Below, one piece after another: positions 25,177 to 35,966 of a stretch of 35,998 nucleotides of DNA. Below the pieces are notes generated by a model. That model ran no database searches and had not been told where the DNA came from. It saw only the letters and a program-made list of their open reading frames with translations. Each line of letters begins with the position of its first letter. Within the stretch, counting starts at the first letter, position 1. The stretch comes from Gammaproteobacteria bacterium (GTDB taxonomy: Bacteria; Pseudomonadota; Gammaproteobacteria; SZUA-229). A program made the translations under genes and the position numbers. The stretch spans positions 1 to 35,998 of the forward strand of contig JAJDNP010000026.1 in the NCBI GenBank assembly GCA_022340645.1. Reading direction: 5' to 3'.

Positions 25177-25398
25177 TTATGGGTCACAGTTTTTGTCAGC
25201 ATAAACGGACATAATTTGCTCCAGCTCGTTGATGATTTGATTTATTTCTGACTGGCTGTATGCGGATAATTCCTCGATCTCAGTCCCATTTCTTGCTGAT
25301 TGCAGTAACTGGTTCACGTGCGTGCAGCCCTGTGTACAAATGGCTTCTATCTGGTGAATGATTTTTTCGGGCAAGTCCTGTGTCATACGAGACGCCAT
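25177..25398 (-). CDS. Small helical protein coupled to zapE, unknown
   Basis: The 73 residues are predicted helical and acidic (IEELSAYSQSEINQIINELEQIM), with Cys at 21 and 25 and another near the end (KNCDP). Its ATG overlaps the zapE stop as TAATG, which strongly suggests translational coupling and that the gene is real. I do not recognise the family. A role linked to ZapE is possible only by position. No gene follows it for about 280 bp. Confidence 0.65.
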   Translation of the reverse strand: MASRMTQDLPEKIIHQIEAICTQGCTHVNQLLQSARNGTEIEELSAYSQSEINQIINELEQIMSVYADKNCDP

Positions 25399-26513
25399 TA
25401 GAATGGCCGGTGCGGCTTGCTTAGATACTGATGTGATCGCATTTCGATGAGTCGGCTGCTGGTTCGATGGAAGGCAAATTCTAACATGCTTCCCCGATAC
25501 AGGTCTTCCGGTTGTGCCGCTGCGCTGCAGATAAGCTTTACATTTCTATCGTATAACTCGTCAATTAAATAAATAAAGCGGCGTGACCTGTCATCACTGA
25601 ATTCATCCATTACCGGAATGTTCGTGATAATGATGGTGTTAAACTGCCTGGCTAGTTCGATGTAGTCCTGGGCTGCCCTGGGTGCCGTGCAAATACATTC
25701 AAAATCAAACCACGCTACTTCATCGCTGCAATACACGGTTCTGATATCACGCTTAAGCACATTGAGAATTTTGTTTTTTATCACGGGCGTTATGGCCAGT
25801 TCCTGCATTCTTTGCAATATCAGCGGGTCTGTGTTTTCAACGATGGGATAATAATAAACATCGGACCGTTCAAGCAGTGAAGTACGGTGATCAACGCCGC
25901 CATCGAGATGAAAAACTTCGGTACGGGTTTTAATCAGTTCGATTGCCGGCAGAAACCGGTCACGCTGCAGGCCATTTAAATATAAATCATCCGGTATGCG
26001 ATTGGAGGTGGCAACCAGGCAGACCTTGTGGATGAACAGATGATGCAGTAGTTCACTCAGTATCATTGCATCGGTGATATTGGTGACGATAAATTCATCA
26101 ATGCATAGCACCCTGTATTTTCTGGCAAGCTCTCTGGCAATATGCTGTAAAGGGTTTTTCCGGATTTTATCATTCTGTTTATTCAGTACTCCCAGCTTTT
26201 CATGTATGTCGAGCATAAAATGATGAAAGTGGACGCGATACTTCTGTTTAATGGCCAGTTCTTCATAAAAAAGGTTCATTAACCAGGTTTTGCCGCGGCC
26301 AACACTGCTCCATAAGTACAATCCCGGCACCGCTTTTGCGAAGTGTTTTGTCAATGGCGAGAGTACTCTGAGTAATTCAGGGAACGCACCATTCTCCTCT
26401 TCCAGCAATGCACGGCTGAGCATTTCAAGTTTGATTATTGCCTGTTCCTGTGCGGCATCCTGAACCATGTCAGGTTGTTGCAGCGCTTTTTTATAGTGAT
26501 CGGTTAAAGACAT
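25398..26513 (-). CDS. zapE: Cell division AFG1/ZapE family ATPase
   Basis: ZapE is a P-loop ATPase that interacts with the FtsZ ring in gammaproteobacteria. Visible motifs are Walker A SSVGRGKT followed by WLMNLFYE, the HFHHFMLDIHEKL block, Walker B VLCIDEF, the sensor VATSNRIPDDLYLNGLQRDRFLPAI and the C-terminal FIYLIDELYDRNVKLICSAAAQPEDLY, all typical of the family. The ATG at 26513 (MSLTDHYKKAL) matches usual ZapE starts and gives 371 residues (375 in E. coli); an upstream ATG at 26555 would add 14 residues. It is coupled to the small gene at 25177-25398 and diverges from pyrG. Confidence 0.93.
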   Translation of the reverse strand: MSLTDHYKKALQQPDMVQDAAQEQAIIKLEMLSRALLEEENGAFPELLRVLSPLTKHFAKAVPGLYLWSSVGRGKTWLMNLFYEELAIKQKYRVHFHHFMLDIHEKLGVLNKQNDKIRKNPLQHIARELARKYRVLCIDEFIVTNITDAMILSELLHHLFIHKVCLVATSNRIPDDLYLNGLQRDRFLPAIELIKTRTEVFHLDGGVDHRTSLLERSDVYYYPIVENTDPLILQRMQELAITPVIKNKILNVLKRDIRTVYCSDEVAWFDFECICTAPRAAQDYIELARQFNTIIITNIPVMDEFSDDRSRRFIYLIDELYDRNVKLICSAAAQPEDLYRGSMLEFAFHRTSSRLIEMRSHQYLSKPHRPF

Positions 26514-26591
26514 CGGGTATATCAGCTTTGAGACCTGCTGGTTTGCTGCCAGCATTCGTTGTGGGATTGTATATTAAAACCATTGTTTTCG

Positions 26592-26620
26592 TTGTCGCTA
26601 CCTGCTGATTTTGATAGAAT
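26592..26620 (+). promoter_or_regulatory. Candidate sigma-70 promoter of pyrG
   Basis: TTGTCG at 26592-26597 and TAGAAT at 26615-26620 are 17 bases apart, 132 bases before the pyrG start. The boxes are good partial matches. The long leader has no obvious attenuator. Confidence 0.5.
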
Positions 26621-26725
26621 TGGCGCCCGAGCAGATGAAGCCGAAGGAATCCACATATTCATAGCTTGATATGAACCGGTTCGGGGCAGCCATATTCTTC
26701 ATTCTCAACTATTTTCTGTATCTAA

Positions 26726-28435
<1,710 letters not shown>

Positions 28436-28498
28436 GCCACTCCACTCTGGCCATAGTCATAGTTTAAGATCATATATGCACAATATCTCAGTATATTC

Positions 28499-28650
28499 GT
28501 CATTGCGAGTTACGAAGCAATCTATGCCTGCCAGGCATTTGGTATTATCAGCTTATAAATTGCATCCCTGTCATTTATCCCGCGGTGTGCAAAAAAATTA
28601 TTCAATTTTGCTGCTGACAAAACCAGTGCCGGTTAGCGTTCGCAATGTCT
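28499..28650. repeat. Decayed GTCATTGCGAG-type palindromic element between pyrG and kdsA
   Basis: GTCATTGCGAGTTACGAAG at 28499-28517 faces AGCGTTCGCAATGTC near 28635-28649 as a degenerate inverted repeat. Inside is a perfect 15-base palindrome (ATGCCTGCCAGGCAT, from 28524). The gap of 282 bp holds no gene. The word resembles widely seen GTCATTGCGAGC repeats of unknown function. Confidence 0.5.
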
Positions 28651-28717
28651 ATATTTCTGACTTAAACAGGCTTCCCATTCCGGGCAAGCAGTGCAAGACT
28701 CAAGGAAAAACCATTCA

Positions 28718-29551
28718 ATGAAACTATGTGATTTTGAAGTCGGCCTTGATAAGCCGCTGTTTTTAATCGCCGGCCCCTGTGTCATTGAAAGTGAAGCCAT
28801 GGCTATGGCTACTTCGACGCGGTTAAAAGAAATAACTTCGAAACTGGGCATTGCCTTTATTTATAAATCATCATTCGATAAAGCCAACCGCTCTTCAGGC
28901 AGCAGTTATCGTGGCCCCGGGCTGGAAGATGGTTTGCGTATCCTGCAGAAAGTAAAAGATGAGGTCGGGGTGCCGGTTTTAACCGATGTCCATGAAGATA
29001 CCCCGATTGATGAAGTCGCAAGCGTTGTTGATGTGCTGCAGACGCCGGCTTTTTTATGCCGGCAGACAAATTTTATTATCAGGGTGGCAGCCGCCGGTAA
29101 ACCGGTGAATATAAAAAAAGGCCAGTTCCTGGCGCCGGGGGATATGAAAAACGTGATTGATAAGGCACGTTCCAGCGGCAATGAGAACATCATGGCCTGT
29201 GAACGCGGTGTATCATTTGGCTACAACAACCTGGTATCCGATATGCGCTCACTCGCTATTATGCGTGAATGCAACTGCCCGGTGGTTTTTGACGGCACAC
29301 ATTCTGTGCAATTGCCGGGCGGGCAGGGCACCGCATCCGGAGGCCAGCGCGAACACATCCCCGTATTAGCGCGTGCAGCGGTTGCAGCAGGTATTTCAGG
29401 CCTGTTTATGGAAACGCATCCCGATCCGGCGAATGCATTGAGCGACGGGCCAAACGCGTGGCCGCTGCATATGATGGAATCGCTGTTGGCTGTATTAATG
29501 AAAATCGATGCAACAGTTAAAAGCGGTATCATGCACGAGCTGGAAATGTAA
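28718..29551 (+). CDS. kdsA: 3-deoxy-D-manno-octulosonate 8-phosphate synthase
   Basis: KdsA joins phosphoenolpyruvate and arabinose 5-phosphate to make KDO 8-phosphate for lipopolysaccharide. Motifs are [74 protein letters not shown] and METHPDP. The ATG at 28718 is chosen for homology and because AAGGA lies upstream; the frame is open from 28691. The Cys21 in AGPC is at the position that is Cys in metal-dependent KdsA enzymes and Asn in E. coli KdsA, so this is probably the metal-using class. At 277 residues it is of normal size. Confidence 0.97.
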   Translation: MKLCDFEVGLDKPLFLIAGPCVIESEAMAMATSTRLKEITSKLGIAFIYKSSFDKANRSSGSSYRGPGLEDGLRILQKVKDEVGVPVLTDVHEDTPIDEVASVVDVLQTPAFLCRQTNFIIRVAAAGKPVNIKKGQFLAPGDMKNVIDKARSSGNENIMACERGVSFGYNNLVSDMRSLAIMRECNCPVVFDGTHSVQLPGGQGTASGGQREHIPVLARAAVAAGISGLFMETHPDPANALSDGPNAWPLHMMESLLAVLMKIDATVKSGIMHELEM

Positions 29552-29560
29552 AAAATAAAA

Positions 29561-29698
29561 TGTAGGTTCGAATTAATTCGGACAATGCGAGCAAATATTG
29601 GCACCGTTGTGCGAATAAATTATGAAATATATCCCTAGATTTCACCCCATTGGGGCTTGCGTGAAAAATTGTTCCAAACAATTTTTTCGAACCTGCAA
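29561..29698. repeat. MITE-like inverted repeat between kdsA and eno
   Basis: Arms at 29561-29578 (tgtaggttcgaattaatt) and about 29680-29698 (…tttttcgaacctgcaa) are near reverse complements. A second imperfect pair lies inside (about 29571-29585 with 29609-29623), and there is a small hairpin CCCCATTGGGG. The 138-bp element fills most of the 183-bp gap; the eno ribosome site lies after it. Confidence 0.55.
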
Positions 29699-29731
29699 CA
29701 GAAAACAATTTGAAATCAAGGTAAGGAATAA

Positions 29732-31015
<1,284 letters not shown>

Positions 31016-31044
31016 TGCCCTGTTATTGATTGAATACGGCTTAA

Positions 31045-31350
31045 GTGAAAATCATTGCTTTTGTATTACTAGTATTAATAATCTGGCTGCAATATAAAAT
31101 CTGGCTGCAGGATGGCGGTTTACCAGAAGTAATAGAGATGCGGCAGGAAATAGCAGAAGTAAAAACAGAAGTCGAAAAGCTGCAGGAACGTAATTCATCA
31201 CTTGATGCCGAGGTGAAAGATCTCAAAAAGGGCCTGGATGCCATTGAAGAGCGTGCGCGCAGCGAAATGGGCATGATAAAAAAAGGTGAAGTGTATTACC
31301 AGGTGATTGAGCCTGATAATGAGGAGCCTTCCGCAAATGAACGCAAATGA
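31045..31350 (+). CDS. ftsB: Cell division protein FtsB
   Basis: FtsB is a bitopic divisome protein that pairs with FtsL and FtsQ. The 101 residues show a short cytosolic start, one membrane helix (IIAFVLLVLIIWLQYKIWL), and a periplasmic coiled coil (EVIEMRQEIAEVKTEVEKLQ and on to ERARSEMGMIKKGE). Position between eno and ispD is the conserved place for ftsB. The start is GTG at 31045, since no ATG is available at the right site. The last six residues (SANERK) and the stop are read from a dispersed CGCAAATGAA repeat, so the C-terminus was probably rewritten by an inserted element. Confidence 0.93.
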   Translation: MKIIAFVLLVLIIWLQYKIWLQDGGLPEVIEMRQEIAEVKTEVEKLQERNSSLDAEVKDLKKGLDAIEERARSEMGMIKKGEVYYQVIEPDNEEPSANERK

Positions 31351-31520
31351 ACGCAAATGGAATTCTTAAAGAGTTTTGTTTTTGAAAATATCATCCTGAC
31401 TGATAGTGAAGGATGTTTTTTGAGTGATCCTGTCGTTATTAAATATCCTTCCACTCAGTAGCAGTTCAATCACGATAATACATTTAAAAAATTTGCGTTA
31501 ATTTGCGTTAATTTGCGGAA
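31329..31520. repeat. Nested inverted repeat (CGCAAATGAA arms) between ftsB and ispD
   Basis: Arms of 30 bases at 31329-31358 and 31491-31520 match as reverse complements at 28 positions. Each arm holds three tandem GCAAAT-type units. Inside is an imperfect second inverted pair of another word, TCATCCTGACTGATAGTGAAGGATG at its left (31391-31415) and CATCCTTCCACTCAG-like at about 31445-31465. The same two-layer order occurs at 34408-34654. The left arm overlaps the end of ftsB. Confidence 0.7.
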
Positions 31521-31535
31521 AAGTATAAAAACATA

Positions 31536-32276
31536 ATGGCATCAAATCAAAGATCAAACCATTCCATTTGGGCAGTTGTGCCGGCTGCCGGTATTGGCAA
31601 ACGCATGCAAACAGACATACCCAAACAATACCTGCCATTAGACGGCCGTCCCGTCATTGAACATACCATCAACGCCTTACTCAAAAATGAAAATATATCG
31701 GGGCTGGTCATCGCGTTAGCAGCGGATGATGCATATTTTTCGGATATTAAAATTTCATCTGAAAAACCAGTGATAATGACTACTGGCGGTAAACAGCGTG
31801 CAAATTCCGTGCTGAATGCCCTGAATGCACTATTTCAGGATAAGCACTATGATGAATCTGACTGGGTTATGGTTCACGATGCGGTACGTCCCTGTTTGCG
31901 CCAGCAGGATATGAATAAGCTGGTTGCAGATGTGGCCGACAACATTAACGGCGGCTTACTGGCATTGCCTGTCCGTGATACTATGAAGCGGCAAAAGCCG
32001 GGTGAGCTAAATGCCACGGTTGATCAGACTGTGAATCGTGAAAACCTGTGGCACGCCCTAACGCCACAATATTTTCCAGCATTGAGCCTGAAAAATGCGA
32101 TAGAAAAAGCTTTAAACGGGGGGCAGATTTTAACCGACGAGTCTTCGGCAATGGAACTGTCCGGGTTTTCACCGAGACTGGTTCATGGTCACGAAGATAA
32201 CATTAAAATCACCCGGCCGGATGATTTGACCCTGGCCAGCCTCTACCTTCATGCACAGATCGCTAACAGGCTATGA
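31536..32276 (+). CDS. ispD: 2-C-methyl-D-erythritol 4-phosphate cytidylyltransferase
   Basis: IspD transfers CMP from CTP to methylerythritol phosphate in the non-mevalonate isoprenoid pathway. The 246-residue protein has the nucleotide-binding start [20 protein letters not shown], the [13 protein letters not shown] block, [10 protein letters not shown], and [12 protein letters not shown] with [16 protein letters not shown] near the end, all family signatures. Its stop overlaps the ispF start in ATGA, so the two are translationally coupled. The start at 31536 follows the right arm of the repeat; a weak AAAAG precedes it. Confidence 0.97.
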   Translation: MASNQRSNHSIWAVVPAAGIGKRMQTDIPKQYLPLDGRPVIEHTINALLKNENISGLVIALAADDAYFSDIKISSEKPVIMTTGGKQRANSVLNALNALFQDKHYDESDWVMVHDAVRPCLRQQDMNKLVADVADNINGGLLALPVRDTMKRQKPGELNATVDQTVNRENLWHALTPQYFPALSLKNAIEKALNGGQILTDESSAMELSGFSPRLVHGHEDNIKITRPDDLTLASLYLHAQIANRL

Positions 32277-32797
32277 ATGAATCTATGAATAACGGTAAAA
32301 CTTCATCATTGCCTGCTTATCGAATAGGACATGGTTTTGATGTGCACCGTTTTGGTGAAGGCGATTTCATAACCCTGGGCGGTGTGAAAATACCTTATGA
32401 TCATGGCTTTATCGCTCACTCTGACGGTGATGTATTAATTCATTCACTGTGCGATGCACTATTAGGAAGTATTGCAGCAGGTGACATCGGGTTACACTTT
32501 CCTGACACAAATGACAGATATAAAAATATAGACAGCTGTATATTACTTGAGCAGACCGGTGAGTTATTAAAGCAGGATGGTTACTCTATAGTTAACGCAG
32601 ATATAAGCATTATCGCCCAGACTCCCAGAATGTCACCACATATCCAGGCAATGCGACAGCGCCTGACTGAGGTGCTGGATATTTCCCTTTCACAAATCAA
32701 TATCAAGGCAACAACAACTGAAAAGCTGGGATTTACCGGCAGGGAAGAAGGCATCGCTGTGCACACAGTTGTACTGGTATATAAAAACGGACAATGA
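32273..32797 (+). CDS. ispF: 2-C-methyl-D-erythritol 2,4-cyclodiphosphate synthase
   Basis: IspF closes the cyclodiphosphate ring in the next steps of the same pathway. The 174 residues have the zinc ligands in [10 protein letters not shown] and the [17 protein letters not shown] block, the substrate loop [19 protein letters not shown], and the C-terminal [20 protein letters not shown]. The first 16 residues ([16 protein letters not shown]) are an extension to the usual start; an internal ATG at 32285 is another possible start. It overlaps ispD by 4 bp. IspD and IspF are separate proteins here, not fused. Confidence 0.97.
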   Translation: MNESMNNGKTSSLPAYRIGHGFDVHRFGEGDFITLGGVKIPYDHGFIAHSDGDVLIHSLCDALLGSIAAGDIGLHFPDTNDRYKNIDSCILLEQTGELLKQDGYSIVNADISIIAQTPRMSPHIQAMRQRLTEVLDISLSQINIKATTTEKLGFTGREEGIAVHTVVLVYKNGQ

Positions 32798-32889
32798 TTG
32801 AAATTGCATTTAGTACTATATTTGTAACAAAAAATGCATTTTTTAAAAAAAAGTATTTACATTTATTACTATAAGATATAAAACATAAC

Positions 32890-32929
32890 CCAGTTTTTAC
32901 GGGTAACTATTTCTATGTAAAAACCCTGG
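32890..32929. other. Hairpin in the 237-bp AT-rich region before the HU-like gene
   Basis: GTTTTTAC at 32893-32900 pairs with GTAAAAAC at 32917-32924, extended by outer CCAG/CTGG with a small bulge. There is no T-run after it, so it is more likely a 5'-leader structure or protein site than a terminator. The surrounding 32798-33034 is strongly AT-rich, as expected before an abundant nucleoid protein gene. Confidence 0.35.
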
Positions 32930-33034
32930 CTAATTATAAATCTGTTAGCTATTAAAAATGCGACAAAATGTTCAACGAATATTTTTATTTAATATAGAAA
33001 TTACCTAATAATAAACATCAAAGGGCAATATCTA

Positions 33035-33451
33035 ATGACTCCAGTTAAAAAGACAGTAGCAAAAAAGAAAGTGGTTAAAAAGAAAGCTGTAACAAAAGCA
33101 GCAGTACCAGCAGCAGAAAAGAAAGTTGCGCCAATTAAGGACGCTTATACAAAAACCCAGTTATATGCACACATTTCTGAAGAAACGGGTTTATCACGTG
33201 TAGATGTCGGAAAGGTTTTTGACTCGCTTGGCGATATCATTGCAGGCCACGTAAAAACTCGCGGTGCGGGTGAATTCAAGGTTCCCGGCTTAATGAAAAT
33301 AAAGGTGAATAAAAAACCCGCAACCAAGGCCAGAAAGAATGTACCTAACCCATTCCGTCCCGGTGAATTAATGGATGTTGCTGCCAAACCGGCACGCAAG
33401 GTAGTTAAAATCCTGCCATTGAAAGCACTTAAAGATATGGCTGCCAGCTGA
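33035..33451 (+). CDS. HU-like nucleoid protein with lysine/alanine-rich N-terminal tail
   Basis: The first 33 residues are a low-complexity basic tail rich in KKK, Ala and Val, resembling histone H1-like tails. Residues from about 36 to 135 form an HU/IHF-like DNA-binding domain (YTKTQLYAHISEETGLSRVD, then GAGEFKVPGLMKIKVNKKPA, NPFRPGELMDVAAKPARKV and ILPLKALKDM). This is a known variant family of HU that binds DNA without strict sequence need. The gene is followed by a strong terminator and has its own AT-rich promoter region, so it is probably a highly expressed single gene. Its role in this organism is not known. Confidence 0.87.
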   Translation: MTPVKKTVAKKKVVKKKAVTKAAVPAAEKKVAPIKDAYTKTQLYAHISEETGLSRVDVGKVFDSLGDIIAGHVKTRGAGEFKVPGLMKIKVNKKPATKARKNVPNPFRPGELMDVAAKPARKVVKILPLKALKDMAAS

Positions 33452-33473
33452 CATTGGTCTGTACTATATAAAA

Positions 33474-33507
33474 AGCCCTGTAAAACACTGTCTTACAGGG
33501 CTTTTTT
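33474..33507 (+). terminator. Strong Rho-independent terminator of the HU-like gene
   Basis: A perfect 10-bp stem (agccctgtaa at 33474-33483 with ttacagggct at 33493-33502) and a 9-base loop are followed by a run of six T bases, 22 bp after the HU-like stop. Confidence 0.92.
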
Positions 33508-33509
33508 AT

Positions 33510-33793
33510 TATTAACCAGGCGACAACATATATCGCATTCAGGACTACAGGAAAACGCCGGATCAAGGCGCAGCTTGCAGCTAATGGTTATTCCATTGTT
33601 AAAAGCTGCAACGCGGAGCCGGTATTTTTCTGTAGCCCCTGACTATTTGATATTGAGCACGAAAGGCCGGAGTATGCCTGTTCACTGACGGCGTTATCAG
33701 CACGTTGTAGAATGGCTACAACGGCGCGCTGCTGTCTTGTCGTGAGCAGGCGAACTCCGACTGAATGCGATATATATTGTCGCCGGGTTAATA
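33510..33793. mobile_element. 284-bp MITE-like element ending 2 bp before the yqiA start
   Basis: Terminal repeats of 33 bases at 33510-33542 and 33761-33793 differ at two positions and contain TATTAACC and GCATTCAG. TTAT flanks both sides (33506-33509 and 33794-33797), which fits a 4-bp target duplication. Inside, ctacaggaaaa and ttttctgtag with CGCCGG/CCGG arms form a second large palindrome (about 33546-33648), and GTAGAATGGCTAC a small one. No gene is inside. The yqiA ATG is at 33796, so the element supplies the whole upstream region of yqiA. Confidence 0.75.
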
Positions 33794-33795
33794 TT

Positions 33796-34386
33796 ATGAA
33801 ATCAACAAAATTACTGTATCTGCATGGTTTTAACAGTTCGCCGCAATCACACAAGGCACGGTTGCTGCTACAGTATATGCGGGCAAGATGTAGTCAGGAT
33901 TTGCTGTTATGTCCACAAATACCTGTTGTCCCTGAAGAAGCGAGACTGTTACTTGAACGCCTGGTTGAAGAAACACTGAAGACTCACCTGTTGAATTTCG
34001 CAGGCAGTTCACTCGGCGGTTATTATGCAACTTACCTCGCTGAAAAATATTCGGCTTCAGCTGTACTCGTCAATCCTGCTGTTAAACCGTATGACACGCT
34101 GAGAGCATGTCTCGGAGAAAACAAATTTTATTACGAGGACGGCTGCTGGGACTTTACTGAATCACATATTGAGCAGTTAAAGTATATGGATGTGGAAAAT
34201 ATTAGCAGCGCAGAACGTTATATGGTTCTATTGCAAACCGGTGATGAAACCCTGGATTATCGCGAAGCCGAATTAAAGTATAAAGACAGTCATTGTATTA
34301 TCGAGCAGGGTGGTACTCACGCATTTGATGGGTTTGAACGCTATATACCGCAAATTATGCAATTCAGCCAGATACCGTGTGAATGA
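33796..34386 (+). CDS. yqiA: YqiA-type esterase
   Basis: The 196-residue alpha/beta hydrolase matches YqiA, a small cytosolic esterase of gammaproteobacteria. The N-terminus is LLYLHGFNSSPQSHKA, the nucleophile elbow FAGSSLGGYYATYLAEKY (Ser72), and the other triad members are the Asp in LLQTGDETLDY and the His in QGGTHAFDGFE. The ATG at 33796 is set by homology; the frame extends up to 33712 but that part is read from the inverted-repeat element. There is no clear ribosome site other than CGGG in the element. The true substrate of YqiA is not established. Confidence 0.92.
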   Translation: MKSTKLLYLHGFNSSPQSHKARLLLQYMRARCSQDLLLCPQIPVVPEEARLLLERLVEETLKTHLLNFAGSSLGGYYATYLAEKYSASAVLVNPAVKPYDTLRACLGENKFYYEDGCWDFTESHIEQLKYMDVENISSAERYMVLLQTGDETLDYREAELKYKDSHCIIEQGGTHAFDGFERYIPQIMQFSQIPCE

Positions 34387-34407
34387 TTCATTAAAGCGTA
34401 AATATTT

Positions 34408-34654
34408 CACCACAAGACACAGAGGAAAACTATTTTCCGCAAATGAACGCGAATAAACGCAAATTCATACAAATATAAAAAGTACAAACTTCTATCCGCT
34501 TGTCATCCTGAGCATTAACGAAGGATCTTATAAATCAATACTGTTAAGATTCTTCACTGTCTTTCAGAATGGCAGAAAAAAATTAAAGCATATTTGCGTT
34601 TATTCGCGTTCATTTGCGGAAGAATAATAAAGCTTTTCTCTATGTCTCTGTGGT
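34408..34654. repeat. Triple-nested inverted repeat between yqiA and nagZ
   Basis: Three inverted repeats of different words are stacked. The outer pair is CACCACAAGACACAGAGG (34408-34425) with CTCTATGTCTCTGTGGT (34638-34654). The middle pair is a perfect 30-base pair (34435-34464 with 34592-34621) of CGCAAATGAACGC type. The inner pair is GTCATCCTGAGC...GAAGGATCTT (34502-34529) with a degenerate partner at 34546-34574. No gene is inside the 313-bp gap. The order suggests successive insertion of one repeat into another. Confidence 0.8.
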
Positions 34655-34699
34655 AAAGTTTTCATGTATTTACAGTTTGATATTTATCAGGTATGACAT

Positions 34700-35746
34700 A
34701 TGTCACTTGGCCCGTTAATGGTTGATCTTGAAGGCACGGCTATCAGTGAAGCTGAAAAAGAGTTGTTGTTAAAGCCGGAAGTCGGCGGTGTCATTCTGTT
34801 TACGCGTAATTTTGAATCGATAGAGCAGATAACAGCACTGGTTGATGAGCTTCATAATTTGAGGTCCCCCAGGTTACTTGTTGCAGTTGACCATGAAGGC
34901 GGGCGGGTACAGCGTTTCCGCGACGGCTTCAGTCGCATACCACCGGCAGCCATTTATGCCAGGACTGCCAATAACGACCTGGATGCCAGTCGGCAACTGG
35001 CGGAAAAGGCGGGCTGGTTAATGGCTATTGAATTACGTGCCTGCGGTATTGATTTCAGTTTTGCTCCGGTACTCGATCTGGCGCATGGCCTCAGTGGGGT
35101 TATTGGTGACCGGGCATTCCATAGTAAACCCGCAACGGTTGCCACACTGGGCTATGCGTTTATGCACGGCATGAACAAAGCCGGCATGAAAGCTGTTGGC
35201 AAACATTTTCCCGGCCATGGTGGTGTTGTTGAAGATTCGCATGTCGCCATACCGGTTGATCACAGAGAGTTCGATGAGCTGTTGCATAAGGATATTATTC
35301 CCTTCAAATACATGATTGAAAACAGGCTTGCTGCAATTATGCCGGCTCATGTTATTTACGATAAAGTCGATGACAAGCCGGCGGGTTATTCTTCATTCTG
35401 GCTGGAAAATATATTGCGTAAGCGATTTGGTTTTCAGGGTGTTATCTTCAGTGATGATTTGAGCATGGAAGCGGCATGTGTTGCCGGAAGCTATGGAGAG
35501 CGCGCCGAAGCAGCATTGAAGGCAGGCTGCGATATGGCCCTGGTGTGCAATCATCTGGCTGGAGCCATTGAAGCAGCTGAATACATTAAGGGTTATATCA
35601 ACCCGACATCCCAGCTGCGCCTTGTGCGTATGCATGGCGAACATGAGATAAGCTGGACGAATTTAAAACAGAACGAAAACTGGCAACAAATATCCGCGCA
35701 GATCACAGCATTGAGTGATGCGCCTGCGCTGGAAATGGACGTATAA
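34700..35746 (+). CDS. nagZ: Beta-N-acetylhexosaminidase
   Basis: NagZ removes N-acetylglucosamine from muropeptides during cell-wall recycling in the cytosol. The 348-residue GH3 enzyme has the N-terminal GPLMVDLEG, GVILFTRNFE, VAVDHEGGRVQRF and FAPVLDL. The substrate/acid-base loop is KHFPGHG followed by DSHVAIPVD, and the nucleophile Asp lies in IFSDDLSMEAA. GDRAFH is also typical. Length is as expected and no signal peptide is present, which fits NagZ. It has no close operon partner; upstream are the nested repeats, and a short ribosome site (weak) precedes ATG 34700. Confidence 0.97.
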   Translation: MSLGPLMVDLEGTAISEAEKELLLKPEVGGVILFTRNFESIEQITALVDELHNLRSPRLLVAVDHEGGRVQRFRDGFSRIPPAAIYARTANNDLDASRQLAEKAGWLMAIELRACGIDFSFAPVLDLAHGLSGVIGDRAFHSKPATVATLGYAFMHGMNKAGMKAVGKHFPGHGGVVEDSHVAIPVDHREFDELLHKDIIPFKYMIENRLAAIMPAHVIYDKVDDKPAGYSSFWLENILRKRFGFQGVIFSDDLSMEAACVAGSYGERAEAALKAGCDMALVCNHLAGAIEAAEYIKGYINPTSQLRLVRMHGEHEISWTNLKQNENWQQISAQITALSDAPALEMDV

Positions 35747-35750
35747 AAGC

Positions 35751-35786
35751 AGTGAACAGTGAACAACTAATAGTGAATAGTGATAA
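35751..35786. repeat. AGTGAACAGTGAACA-type tandem repeat after nagZ
   Basis: The stretch consists of near-tandem units AGTGAACAGTGAACAAC and TAGTGAATAGTGATAAC just after the nagZ stop. It is a reverse-complement relative of 22933-22964, so the two are copies of one dispersed repeat. Confidence 0.5.
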
Positions 35787-35857
35787 CTTCTTAATGACAG
35801 CTGATTTCTAAATGGCTAGAAGAGCTCGATTTTTGGTCGATAAGGCTTATTACTTAA

Positions 35858-35966
35858 GGAAACTCTGATTAATTCAGAGTTTCCGCGGCACATGGATGTG
35901 CCGCCATTTTTGATGGCTATAAGCCATTGAAAATGAAGAAAACCGGAAATCGCATTTTCGGTTTTC
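35858..35966. mobile_element. Run of four consecutive hairpins, likely end of a mobile element
   Basis: Four hairpins follow each other: ggaaactctga/tcagagtttcc (35858-35884), gcggcaca/tgtgccgc (35885-35904), an imperfect catttttgatggct/agccattgaaaatg pair (35905-35935), and gaaaacc…ggttttc (35938-35966). The left end matches the left end of the 264-bp element at 1899, including the TTAA before it (35854-35857). The element may continue past the window. No coding frame is seen in the 30 bases that remain. Confidence 0.6.

Noticed and set aside
34408-34654. CRISPR array
   Set aside because: The repeats are inverted pairs and not regularly spaced direct repeats, and there are no cas genes.
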